From: an uncultured Ruminococcus sp.
Lineage (GTDB): Bacteria; Bacillota; Clostridia; Oscillospirales; Acutalibacteraceae
Reading direction: 5' to 3'
Assembly: GCA_905234535.1 (NCBI GenBank)
Contig: CAJOII010000028.1
Span: 1-49,077, forward strand
DNA: 49,077 bases
Below the pieces are notes generated by a model that ran no database searches, was not told the origin of the DNA, and was given only the letters and a program-made list of their open reading frames with translations. This document shows, one piece after another, positions 26,448 through 34,855 of the stretch; the first letter of the stretch is position 1, and the number at the start of each line of letters is the position of its first letter. The position numbers were made by a program, and so were the translations under genes.

Positions 26448-27017
26448 TCAGAGCTCGTCGAGGGTCTTGTAGAACGCGGGGATGAACTCAGCGATAAACG
26501 CGTCGAGACAGTCGAGGTCCATCTCGGAGAGCGATCTCTCGGTGGACGCCTTCGCGTCGGAAAACTCCATATTCCCCATCCTGACCTCTTCGATGCACTT
26601 GATCAGCGCCGAGAGCTTGTCGGCGGCTTTAACGATCTTTTGAAGCTCTGAATCGGTCGGTGAGACGATCTCTTCATACTCTCCCCTGATATCCTCGGGA
26701 AGAAGCGAGAGAAGGCGTTCTTCGGCGATACGCTCGATCTCCTTATAAGAGGACTTGATATCGGCGTTATAGTACTTGATCGGCGTCGGCATATCGCCGG
26801 TGATGATCTCTCCCGCGTCATGATAAAGCCCGATCACAGCCGCTTTCTCAGCGTCGTAGCTTGTGCCGAAGCGCTTGTTAGAAAAGATACAGAGCGCATG
26901 CGCGAGCATCGAGACCTGCAGAGAGTGCTCCGAGATGTTCTCGTATCTGGTATTATTCATCAGTCCCCATCGGTTGATATACTTCATCCTGGCGGTCATG
27001 GCGAAAAAGCTGCTCAT
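26448..27017 (-). CDS. YfbR-type HD-domain 5'-deoxynucleotidase
   Basis: An HD phosphohydrolase of about 189 aa. The metal-binding pattern is complete: H in SEHSLQVSMLAH, HD in GLYHDAGEIITGD, and a distal Asp near KAADKLSALIKC. The MKYINRWGLM N-terminus matches YfbR, which dephosphorylates deoxynucleoside monophosphates. Two in-frame ATGs are possible; the second (27017) has better spacing from AAGGAAG. It is divergent from the surface-polymer run. Confidence 0.88.
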   Translation of the reverse strand: MSSFFAMTARMKYINRWGLMNNTRYENISEHSLQVSMLAHALCIFSNKRFGTSYDAEKAAVIGLYHDAGEIITGDMPTPIKYYNADIKSSYKEIERIAEERLLSLLPEDIRGEYEEIVSPTDSELQKIVKAADKLSALIKCIEEVRMGNMEFSDAKASTERSLSEMDLDCLDAFIAEFIPAFYKTLDEL

Positions 27018-27078
27018 ATTCATCTTCCTTTATTTTTAAAATATTTTACAATTAGATATTCCTTTTTGCTCAGAGATA

Positions 27079-27087
27079 TGGTATAAT
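27079..27087 (+). promoter_or_regulatory. Extended -10 promoter of the surface-polymer run
   Basis: TGGTATAAT fits the extended -10 pattern TGnTATAAT. No strong -35 is present. A leader of about 95 bases precedes the GTG start at 27188, which has a GAGGAGG site. Confidence 0.6.
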
Positions 27088-27187
27088 ATGTTAATTGTAA
27101 GAATGGATTAGTATGGAGTGGTGCGGTTTGTACTCATCATATCACAATCTGTTCTTTTGGTAAAGACTTTTTTGAGGAGGTGTCCGA

Positions 27188-29695
27188 GTGAGGCTTGTAT
27201 CCCCCGCCGTCAAAAAAAGAAATTACGGACTGATCGCGTTTCTCTCGGGACTTCTTCTTGCGGCGGTCGTCATCATTCCGCTGATCATCTATGACAAGGG
27301 ATACTTTCTCTACTACGGAGACTTCAATGTTCAGGAGATCCCCTTCTACAAGTTAGCGCACGACGCGATCAAATCGGGAGATACTGCGTGGAGCCATTAT
27401 ACCGACCTCGGTGCGAACTTTATAGGCTCGTACAGCTTCTATCTCTTAGGCTCACCGTTCTTCTGGCTGTCGATGCTTGTGCCGTCTGAGTATATCGCCT
27501 ATGCCATCGGACCGCTTCTGATCTTAAAGATCGGCTGCTGCTCGTTCTCCTCATACATCTATCTCAGGCGTTATGTCAGAGATCGGAAATACGCAGTGAT
27601 GGGCGCGCTGCTCTACGCGTTCTCGGGATTCTCCCTTTACAATGTCTTTTTCTTCCATTTTCACGAAGCGATGTTCATCTTCCCGCTGCTGCTTGCGGCG
27701 ATCGATGAATATCACAATACAAAACGCAGAGGGATCGTTGCGCTCGCGGTATGCGCCTCAGCGGTCATCAACTACTACTTCTTCTTCGGACAAGCGCTGT
27801 TCTGCGTCATCTACTATGTCATCAAGCTCATCACAAGGGGCTATCGGTTCAGGATCAAAGAATTCCTGCTCTTGGCTGCGGAAGCGGTCATCGGCGTGAT
27901 GGCTGCGGCAGCGCTGATGCTGCCGTCGGTGTTCGCGATCACGGGCAACTATCGCGTCGGCGAGATCATCAGCGGATACCGCGCGCTCTTGTACCCCAAC
28001 TCACAGAAGTATCTGCATATTTTCACGAGTTTCTTCTTCCCGCCGGATATTCCGGCGAGGCCGAACTTCACGCCCGACTCCGGCGCCAAGTGGTCGTCGG
28101 TAGCGGCATATGTGCCGATGTTCTCGGCGGTGTATGTATCCGCCTTCATGAGAAAACGAAAGAAGAGCTTCTTTACAATCCTGCTGACCGTGCTGATGAT
28201 CATGGCGGCGGTGCCGTTCTTGAACGCGGCATTCCAGGCGCTTAACTCCGCGTACTACGCAAGATGGTTCTATATGCTCACGCTGATGCTGATCACGGTC
28301 ACCGTCTACGAGCTCGAGCATATCGGCGAGACAGACTTCAAGTTCGGCATCATCTTCACTTCCTCCGTCACCCTCGGCGCGGCGTTCCTCATCGGGTTTA
28401 TGCCCTATGTCTTCTATGAGGTCAGAGACACAAAGATCTATCGGTTCGGGGTAGAAAAATCTCCCGTCAGATTCTGGATCTTTGTATTGATCGCAGTGAT
28501 GGGGCTTGCGGCGGTATTCCTCACCTACCTGTTACTCAGAAAGAACAAAAAGCTGTTCTTCAGAATCACCGCGATCGTTCTGTGCCTGTTTCTCATATCC
28601 TACAGCGAGCTCTATCTCATCATCGGCAAGAGGCAGTCGGAGCACAACAGCGAATATATGAGAGAATACGCGCTCACTTACTCAGACGGTATCAACATCG
28701 ACGATATCGACTCTGTGCGGTCGGATTTCTACAAAGCAAACGATAACCTCGGGATGTTCTGGAAGACGCCGACCATACAGGCGTTCCACTCGATCGTACC
28801 GGGCGCTTTGATGGATTTCTACAACACCATCGGGATTCAGCGGGATGTCGGCTCGCGTCCTGATATCAAATACTACGGCGTGCGGGCGCTGACCTCTGTC
28901 AAGTACCTCTTCACACAGAATGAGTACTCTCAGTTTGAGGAAGACGGCGAGACAAAGATGCCCGACTACCGCTACATCGGCACCACCAAGGGCTTTGACA
29001 CCTACGAGAACGAGGACTATATCCCCTACGGCTTTGTGTATGATAAGTTCATCTGTGAAGAAGAGTTCCGGGATCTCAGCGACGATGTCCAGCATCTCGC
29101 CGTACTCAAGGCGATGATACTCACCCAGCAGCAGATGAAAAAGTATAAGGACATCACCGGCTACAAAGACGGGATGTATGTCACCTTAAACTCAGAGCAC
29201 AAAGAGGACGATCTGCAGAAGAAGAACTATCCCGAGTACAACAGCTTTGAGAGTATTACGAAGGATTTCCGCTACTCGACAGAAGCGTACCGAGAGGACT
29301 GCAGAGAGAGAAGAGCGAATACCTGTACCGACTTCTCTTATACCAAAACCGGCTTCAAGGCAAGATTTCATAATAACGGAAACGATAATCTTCTCTTCTT
29401 CTCTGTCCCCTACGACGAAGGCTTCAAGGCGTATATAAACGGCGAAGAAACAGAGATTGAGAAGGTCAACATCGGCTTCATGGCGATCAGGGTCAAAGCC
29501 GGATCCGACAATGAGATCGAATTCAAATACACCACCCCTTACTTAAAAGAGGGTGTGATCATCTCGATCGCGGGAGGCGTTCTCTTGATAATCTATGTGA
29601 TCGCGACCGGATTCTTCCGCAAGAAGAGAAATTACAGAAAAACCTACAGGATCAAAAACACCGATAACCTGAAAACAACACGGAGGACACTATGA
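27188..29695 (+). CDS. YfhO family polytopic membrane protein
   Basis: An 835-aa protein with about a dozen membrane helices in its first two thirds, a large extracytoplasmic domain (about 500-790) and one C-terminal helix (IISIAGGVLLIIYVIATGFF). The length, the extracellular Asn/Gly turns after helix 1 (YYGDFNVQEIPFY) and the domain order match YfhO, a GT-C type protein. YfhO glycosylates lipoteichoic acid in some Firmicutes. The start is GTG with a good GAGGAGG site. It overlaps the next gene by ATGA. Confidence 0.87.
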   Translation: MRLVSPAVKKRNYGLIAFLSGLLLAAVVIIPLIIYDKGYFLYYGDFNVQEIPFYKLAHDAIKSGDTAWSHYTDLGANFIGSYSFYLLGSPFFWLSMLVPSEYIAYAIGPLLILKIGCCSFSSYIYLRRYVRDRKYAVMGALLYAFSGFSLYNVFFFHFHEAMFIFPLLLAAIDEYHNTKRRGIVALAVCASAVINYYFFFGQALFCVIYYVIKLITRGYRFRIKEFLLLAAEAVIGVMAAAALMLPSVFAITGNYRVGEIISGYRALLYPNSQKYLHIFTSFFFPPDIPARPNFTPDSGAKWSSVAAYVPMFSAVYVSAFMRKRKKSFFTILLTVLMIMAAVPFLNAAFQALNSAYYARWFYMLTLMLITVTVYELEHIGETDFKFGIIFTSSVTLGAAFLIGFMPYVFYEVRDTKIYRFGVEKSPVRFWIFVLIAVMGLAAVFLTYLLLRKNKKLFFRITAIVLCLFLISYSELYLIIGKRQSEHNSEYMREYALTYSDGINIDDIDSVRSDFYKANDNLGMFWKTPTIQAFHSIVPGALMDFYNTIGIQRDVGSRPDIKYYGVRALTSVKYLFTQNEYSQFEEDGETKMPDYRYIGTTKGFDTYENEDYIPYGFVYDKFICEEEFRDLSDDVQHLAVLKAMILTQQQMKKYKDITGYKDGMYVTLNSEHKEDDLQKKNYPEYNSFESITKDFRYSTEAYREDCRERRANTCTDFSYTKTGFKARFHNNGNDNLLFFSVPYDEGFKAYINGEETEIEKVNIGFMAIRVKAGSDNEIEFKYTTPYLKEGVIISIAGGVLLIIYVIATGFFRKKRNYRKTYRIKNTDNLKTTRRTL

Positions 29696-31050
29696 GTTTC
29701 GGCGAAAAAATAATGGACTATAAGGACGAGATCATCGCGGATCTGACAGAACTGATTGCGATCCCGTCAATCACCCACGAGCGCGCAAGATGTGAAGAAG
29801 CGCTTAACTGGATGCTTAAGAAGGCTGAGTCCTTCGGGCTTGTCACGAAGAATATCAACAATGTCGCGGGTCACGCCGAACTCGGCGAGGGCGGCAAGCT
29901 GGTAGGTGTGCTCTCGCACCTCGATGTCGTGCCCGAGGGCAACAACTGGAACTCTCTCCCCTTTGAGCTGTCAGTCGGCGACGGCAAGATGTACGGCAGA
30001 GGGATCGCCGACGACAAAGGCGCCGCGCTGATCAACCTCTACTGTCTGAGAGTCTTAAAAGACAACAATGTCATCGGAAAGAATACTGTCCGCGCAATCT
30101 TCGGCACCAAAGAAGAACGCGGGATGGACGATATGGACGAGTACTTTGCGCATGAGCCGCTGCCTGATATCGGCTTTACGCCCGACTCCGACTACGGTAT
30201 CTGCAAATGCGAGAAGGGTCACATCCAGCTCGAGATCTACGCCGATACCCACGACGGCACCACACTGACCCAGATGCACTCCGGCAAAGCGCCCAACGCG
30301 GTCCCCGATACCGCGTACGCCCTGCTTGACTGTACCGAGAACGAGGATCATCAGCTCGCGCGCCTCGCGGACGCGAAGAAGGGCTCGTTCGAGTTCTACT
30401 ACACCATCGACGGACTGATGGTGCTCTCACGCGGCAAAGCGGCCCACGCCGCCTTCCCCGAGAAAGGACTCAACGCCGCTACCGCGCTGATCGATCTGCT
30501 CACCTCCAACTTCTCTCTGCCGTCTTTAGGCAGTGTTCCGAACTTTATCAGCTCATACATCGGCACCGACACCGACGGCGTGATGCTCGGCATCAAGATG
30601 AGAGACAACGAATCGGGTCCCCTGACGCTCAATGTCGGCACCGTTCACATCGACGAGGGATACGCTACCTGCACCATCGACATCCGCTACCCCGTAACAG
30701 CAGACGGCGAGGAGATTATCAGAAAGATCGAAGAGAAGGCGAACAGAGAGCATGTCCATGTCAAGCTGCTCGACCATATGCCTCCGCTGAATGTCCCCGA
30801 GGACTCTCAGATCGTCAAGATCCTCTCAGAGTCCTACGAGAACATTATGGGCGAGAAGCCGCGCCTCTACTCTACCGGCGGCGGCACCTATGCGAGAAAG
30901 ATGGGCGGGGCAGGCGTCGCGTTCGGCCCTGTCTTTGAGGATGAACAGTGCAATATGCACGACGCGAACGAGAACCTGAGCGTGGACAAATTCTTCAAGC
31001 ACGCTCAGATCTGCTGCGAAAGCTTCTATAATCTTTATACCAAAGGATGA
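29692..31050 (+). CDS. PepV/Sapep-type M20 metallodipeptidase
   Basis: A 452-aa M20 peptidase. Metal-ligand motifs are present: LSHLDVVPEG, GRGIADDKGA, GTKEERGMDD, FTPDSDYG and, near the C-terminus, NMHDANE. An inserted lid domain (about 180-340) is typical of PepV/Sapep enzymes, which cleave dipeptides and some small peptides in the cytoplasm. It overlaps yfhO by four bases. Its role in a surface-polymer run is unclear; it may only share the promoter. Confidence 0.9.
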   Translation: MSFGEKIMDYKDEIIADLTELIAIPSITHERARCEEALNWMLKKAESFGLVTKNINNVAGHAELGEGGKLVGVLSHLDVVPEGNNWNSLPFELSVGDGKMYGRGIADDKGAALINLYCLRVLKDNNVIGKNTVRAIFGTKEERGMDDMDEYFAHEPLPDIGFTPDSDYGICKCEKGHIQLEIYADTHDGTTLTQMHSGKAPNAVPDTAYALLDCTENEDHQLARLADAKKGSFEFYYTIDGLMVLSRGKAAHAAFPEKGLNAATALIDLLTSNFSLPSLGSVPNFISSYIGTDTDGVMLGIKMRDNESGPLTLNVGTVHIDEGYATCTIDIRYPVTADGEEIIRKIEEKANREHVHVKLLDHMPPLNVPEDSQIVKILSESYENIMGEKPRLYSTGGGTYARKMGGAGVAFGPVFEDEQCNMHDANENLSVDKFFKHAQICCESFYNLYTKG

Positions 31051-31054
31051 TTTT

Positions 31055-31822
31055 ATGTCTGCCGAAAAGGCCATCAGAGCGCAGGCAAGGATGACGCTCA
31101 AGGGAGGCTGGCTCAAGGCAATCACCGCTCTGATTGCGGTGCTGACGGTTTTCGCTGTCGCCGACTGCGTCTACACCGTTCTCGCGCTGTTGCTGATCAG
31201 CGGGGATAACGCCGATAACACCGTCAATCAGGTGATCTTCTACATCACCGAGCCGACGCTGGTGTTCGCCGTATCGTTTCTGCTCTCCCCTGTTTTCAAC
31301 GGCTATGTCCGCCTGTACTACAAAGCGTCTGTTGACGGCGTCTATCATATTGAAGATCTGATCTACTATTTTTCAAAAGAACACTACCGCAGCGCGCTCG
31401 CTGTCAACATCCGCTTTATCATCCGGATGCTCCTGCCGACTGTCGTCTGCTTTCTGCCCGTAATTATCTTCTGGGCTGTCTTCATGAAAAGCAAGGAAAA
31501 CATCCCCCTGTACGCTCTGTGTGAATTTATGCTGACAGTGCTCTCATCGCTGCTGACCGTGCTGTGGTCGCTCAGATACTTCGCGGTATTTGCGGCAGCG
31601 GTGGAGTTTGAATATATGGACGCGCCCGAGCTGTTCAAGCTCTCCAAAGAGATCATGAGAGGAAACACGGGAACCGTATCGAGGCTGATCCTGAGCTTTT
31701 CGCCGTGGCTGCTGTTATGTATGACGGTGCTGCCCGTCATCTATGTCGCGCCGTATATGACCCAGGCGCTGTGTATCAGCTCCAAATGGCTGATCCGCTC
31801 CCGTTTTGAAATCTACGATTAA
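31055..31822 (+). CDS. DUF975 family membrane protein
   Basis: A 255-aa membrane protein with about six hydrophobic segments. The opening IRAQARMTLKGGWLKAI and the later SKEIMRGNTGTVSRLILSFSPW match the pattern of DUF975 proteins as I recall it. No catalytic motif is visible and the role of the family is unknown. It starts five bases after the peptidase stop. Confidence 0.7.
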   Translation: MSAEKAIRAQARMTLKGGWLKAITALIAVLTVFAVADCVYTVLALLLISGDNADNTVNQVIFYITEPTLVFAVSFLLSPVFNGYVRLYYKASVDGVYHIEDLIYYFSKEHYRSALAVNIRFIIRMLLPTVVCFLPVIIFWAVFMKSKENIPLYALCEFMLTVLSSLLTVLWSLRYFAVFAAAVEFEYMDAPELFKLSKEIMRGNTGTVSRLILSFSPWLLLCMTVLPVIYVAPYMTQALCISSKWLIRSRFEIYD

Positions 31823-31834
31823 GAGGAATGTGAA

Positions 31835-32932
31835 ATGAAAGTTTCGCTTTGTACCATCACACTCAACGAAGAAGGTGTCTTAAACGGTCTTCTGAGAGAT
31901 TTTCGCGATCAGAGCTATCCCCATGACCGCATTGAGATCATCATGGTGGATAACGGCTCTACTGACCGATCTCTCGAGATCATGCAGGAGTTCTGTGAAA
32001 CGGACAACGGCTTCTACAATGTCCGTCTCTACTCGAATCCCTCTGTCCACAAGAACCAAGCCGCCGCGTGGAATGTCGCGCTGGAACACGCCACGGGTGA
32101 TATCATCATCCGCGTAGACGCCCACTCGAAGATCCCGCGCCACTTCGTCGCGAGAAATGTGTTCAATATCAAAGAAGGCGAGGATATCGTCGGCGGCGGC
32201 AGACCGAATATCTGTCAGAACCCCAACAAATGGACGCTCACGCTCTTAGCCGCCGAGGAGAGCCTCTTCGGCTCGTCGGTCGCGGACTACAGAAGAGCCG
32301 CCGCGTCAAAGGAATATCACGACAGCTTATTTCACGCGGCATATAAGCGCGAGGTGTTCGAGAAGGTCGGCGGGTTCAACGAGGAGCTCGGCAGGACTGA
32401 GGACAACGAGCTTCACTACCGGATGCGTCAGGCGGGATACAAGTTCTGCTGCTGTCCGGAGATCGTCTCCTATCAGCATACGAGAAACACGCTTGACCGC
32501 ATGATCAAGCAGAAATACGGCAACGGCTACTGGATCGGGCTGACCTCAGGCGTCTGTCCGAAGTGCCTCTCCTACTTTCACTTTATCCCCTTCGTGTTTT
32601 TGATCGCGCTTGTTCTGAGCCTGATCGTGTGGATCATCGGCCAGCCGGTGTTCTTCGCGGTAATTATCGCGATGTACTCGATGTTCAACTTTGTCAACAC
32701 GGTAGGCGCCTTTGTGCTCAAGAAATCGCTCAATCCGATGTTCCTTTTGCTGCCGTTCATCTTCCCGCTTCTGCATATCTCCTACGGCGTCGGAACGCTG
32801 GTAGGACTTGTCAAGATGCCGTTTTGGAAGAAAAAGCTCGACGGCTCCGCCGAGAGAAGGATCGAAGAAGTGAGAAAAGCGGTCGTCAAGAACAGCTACT
32901 CAAGCCGCAGGAAGTGGAGAAAATATGATTGA
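31835..32932 (+). CDS. Family 2 glycosyltransferase (ExoA-like)
   Basis: A 365-aa GT-A enzyme. The nucleotide-sugar motif is VDNGSTDRS, the metal site RVDAHSK, and the acceptor/base region GRTEDNELHYRMRQAGYK. Three or so C-terminal helices anchor it in the membrane. The pattern resembles ExoA-type transferases that extend lipid-linked exopolysaccharide units. The sugar is unknown. It overlaps licD by eight bases. Confidence 0.9.
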   Translation: MKVSLCTITLNEEGVLNGLLRDFRDQSYPHDRIEIIMVDNGSTDRSLEIMQEFCETDNGFYNVRLYSNPSVHKNQAAAWNVALEHATGDIIIRVDAHSKIPRHFVARNVFNIKEGEDIVGGGRPNICQNPNKWTLTLLAAEESLFGSSVADYRRAAASKEYHDSLFHAAYKREVFEKVGGFNEELGRTEDNELHYRMRQAGYKFCCCPEIVSYQHTRNTLDRMIKQKYGNGYWIGLTSGVCPKCLSYFHFIPFVFLIALVLSLIVWIIGQPVFFAVIIAMYSMFNFVNTVGAFVLKKSLNPMFLLLPFIFPLLHISYGVGTLVGLVKMPFWKKKLDGSAERRIEEVRKAVVKNSYSSRRKWRKYD

Positions 32933-33776
32933 TCAGCTCAAACTCGACCGCGCGACCCTGAGACGGCTGCAGTTAAAGGAGCTCGAATCCCTCTACTACT
33001 TCGATGAGTTCTGCCGCAGAAACGGGCTTACCTATTTTCTCTTGGGCGGCTGCGTCATCGGCGCAGTTCGTCACGGCGGCTTCATCCCGTGGGATGACGA
33101 TATCGACATCATCATGCCGCGAAGACACTATGATAAAATGCTCAGGCTCTGGAAAGAGCAGGAGGATGAGAGACGCTTCGTGATGCTATGGCCCGACGGC
33201 AAGACGATCACCCACAATCCGTTCGCGACCCTGGTCGACACCTCGGTCACCCTCATCAAGGATAATCAGAAGGATCTCGATATCCCCCGCGGTATCGTCA
33301 CCGATATCTTCCCGATGGACGGCTGTCCCGACTCGAAGATCAAGCGGTATCTGCAATATTATCACGCGATGATCTACTCGCTCTTCTCGACCGAGGTCAT
33401 CCCATCGAAACACGGCGCGCTGATCAGAAATATGTCGAAGCTGCTGCTCTCGCTCTTTAAGAAGCCCTCTTCTCGCGCGAGGATTTATCAGAAAGCCGAG
33501 CGAAAGATGTCAAAATATGATTTTGACACCCACACCTACTGCACCGAGCTGTGCGCGGGGCCGCATTATATGAAGAACAGATATCCCGCTGAGGCGTTCT
33601 CCTCTCCTCTCTATCACGAGTTTGAGGGATTCTCCGCCCCGATACCCAAGGGGTATGATGTGTATCTGAGGACCGCCTTCGGCGACTATATGCAGCTGCC
33701 GCCGAAAGAAAAGCAGGTGCCGCACCACGATCTGTATCAGCTTGATCTTGATACACCTTTTTCCGATCATTTATAA
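32925..33776 (+). CDS. LicD family phosphotransferase
   Basis: A 283-aa member of the LicD/nucleotidyltransferase-like family. The signature is YFLLGGCVIGAVRHGGFIPWDDDIDI (split here: GGCVIGAVRHGG and IPWDDDIDI), whose Asp triad binds metal. LicD proteins attach phosphocholine or other phospho-substituents to surface glycans. No choline uptake or activation genes (licA-C) lie in the window, so the donor may be something else. It is the last gene of the overlapping surface run; the folT promoter lies in its 3' end. Confidence 0.9.
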   Translation: MIDQLKLDRATLRRLQLKELESLYYFDEFCRRNGLTYFLLGGCVIGAVRHGGFIPWDDDIDIIMPRRHYDKMLRLWKEQEDERRFVMLWPDGKTITHNPFATLVDTSVTLIKDNQKDLDIPRGIVTDIFPMDGCPDSKIKRYLQYYHAMIYSLFSTEVIPSKHGALIRNMSKLLLSLFKKPSSRARIYQKAERKMSKYDFDTHTYCTELCAGPHYMKNRYPAEAFSSPLYHEFEGFSAPIPKGYDVYLRTAFGDYMQLPPKEKQVPHHDLYQLDLDTPFSDHL

Positions 33777-33777
33777 A
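33748..33777 (+). promoter_or_regulatory. Promoter of folT
   Basis: TTGATA (33748-33753), 18 bases, TATAAA (33772-33777). The predicted transcript start falls at about 33784, exactly where the THF riboswitch begins. Confidence 0.6.
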
Positions 33778-33784
33778 AAATTAA

Positions 33785-33885
33785 ACAGAGTAAGAGAACG
33801 CGCGTTAAGTGTCTGCCGTACGGGGAGTTGACGCCAGAACGAAAGGGAGAAATCTCCCTGCGGTGTGTTCTCTGCATCCCGCTGT
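33785..33885 (+). ncRNA. THF (tetrahydrofolate) riboswitch
   Basis: Core sequence of the class I THF riboswitch is present: GAGTA, GCGTTAAGTG, GGGGAGTTG, ACGAA, GCGGTGTG and GCATCCCGCT. P1 pairs ACAG with CTGT, P2 pairs AGAGAAC with GTTCTCT, and a further hairpin is AGGGAG-AAAT-CTCCCT. It precedes the folate-type S component FolT, the classic target. Confidence 0.93.
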
Positions 33886-33894
33886 CGCATACGG

Positions 33895-33941
33895 TATCTC
33901 CTTATGCTAAAGGCAGAGCCCTAACAGCAGGATAAGGAGGT
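33895..33941 (+). promoter_or_regulatory. RBS-sequestering expression platform
   Basis: TATCTCCTTAT (33895-33905) can pair with ATAAGGAGGT (33932-33941), hiding the AAGGAGG site of folT. There is no terminator T-run, so control should be at translation. ACAGC at 33924 can also pair with GCTGT at 33881, which is the 3' strand of P1, giving a way for ligand binding to alter the fold. Confidence 0.75.
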
Positions 33942-33947
33942 ATTTTT

Positions 33948-34508
33948 ATGTCAATTTTAGAGAAATTCACCAAATCTTCGAAGGAGCTGACCGATGTCAG
34001 GGTACTCTGCGTCTGCGCGATGATGCTCGCGCTCAGGGTGGTGCTCGGGATCTTCACGAACTTCACCTTGGCGATCGTGCCGTTTGTGAAGATCGGACTG
34101 AGCTTTATTCCCACGGCAATCGTCGGATATCTGTACGGTCCTGTCTGCGCGGCGATCGTCTCGGGCATGGGAGATATCCTCTCGGTGATCCTCTCAAATC
34201 CGAGCGGATTCTCGATCACACCGGGCATCACGGTCTGCTATGTCTTTGAAGGCTTGATCTACGGTCTTGTCCTTTACGGCACAGATTTGAGGATCAGGGA
34301 TATCGCAATCGCCGAGGGCGCCGTGATGCTTTTATGCCGGCTGCCGCTGAACACGCTGGTCTTAAGCGCGCTGATGCATATGCCGTATACAGAGCTGCTC
34401 TTATACCGCGCCGCGGTGCTGGTGCCGTTCTCTGTGATAGAAGGGCTCATCCTGTGGGCGATGAAGAAGCCCGTAACGGCAGTCAGGAAAACCGGAACGA
34501 AATCATAA
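33948..34508 (+). CDS. folT: Folate ECF transporter S component FolT
   Basis: A 186-aa membrane protein with about six helices. The first helix region has LCVCAMMLALRVVLGIF; LSFIPTAIVGYLYGPVCAAIVSGMGD matches the folate/HMP-type S component motif that contacts EcfT. The THF riboswitch upstream identifies the substrate class as folate. It needs EcfA1, EcfA2 and EcfT, encoded at 11234-13751. It has an AAGGAGG site seven bases before ATG. Confidence 0.92.
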   Translation: MSILEKFTKSSKELTDVRVLCVCAMMLALRVVLGIFTNFTLAIVPFVKIGLSFIPTAIVGYLYGPVCAAIVSGMGDILSVILSNPSGFSITPGITVCYVFEGLIYGLVLYGTDLRIRDIAIAEGAVMLLCRLPLNTLVLSALMHMPYTELLLYRAAVLVPFSVIEGLILWAMKKPVTAVRKTGTKS

Positions 34509-34516
34509 CACTACCG

Positions 34517-34539
34517 CCTCTTTGACGAACAGAGAGGCT
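34517..34539 (+). terminator. Terminator of folT
   Basis: GCCTCTTTG-ACGAA-CAGAGAGGC (one mismatch), followed by TTATTCTTATT, 9 bases after the folT stop. Confidence 0.75.
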
Positions 34540-34586
34540 TATTCTTATTGTCACCACAACTATAAGAAAGGTAGATCGGAATAACA

Positions 34587-34617
34587 GTTGTCAGTTCTCT
34601 GTTGTCAGTTGTCAGTT
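34587..34617 (+). repeat. Short direct repeats GTTGTCAGTT
   Basis: Three copies at 34587, 34601 and 34608, the last two overlapping. This is a simple-repeat type found between genes; no function can be read. Confidence 0.7.
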
Positions 34618-34813
34618 TTAAAAAAACTCCCCTGCTAGGAGAGATGGAGAACTTAGAGGGGTGAGCCGTCTCCGGCACAGAGGACCCTTGCCCTACGCTT
34701 TATGAAACGCTCTGCAATTCCTATCTCCTCATTCCTAATCATTCCCAATTAAAACTCAGGTGCGAGCAGAGCCCGCCCATACATCTTACATCTTCACTCT
34801 TACCTCTTCACTC

Positions 34814-34841
34814 AAAAAAGGTCCACCCTTTCGGATGGACC
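34814..34841 (-). terminator. Terminator of the pullulanase operon
   Basis: Minus-strand GGTCCATCC-GAAA-GGGTGGACC then six T residues: a nine-pair stem with one G-U pair and a GNRA tetraloop. Confidence 0.9.
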
Positions 34842-34855
34842 TTTTGTCGTAAGGA

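Larger units (their letters stand above)
34509..34855. other. Non-coding gap of about 350 bases
   Basis: It holds the folT terminator at its left end and the pullulanase terminator at its right end. Between them are three copies of GTTGTCAGTT (34587-34617), an imperfect hairpin (CTCCCCT...AGGGGTGAG, 34627-34665) and low-complexity runs of ATTCCT and CATCTTAC/CTTCACTC type. No gene was seen. Confidence 0.6.
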
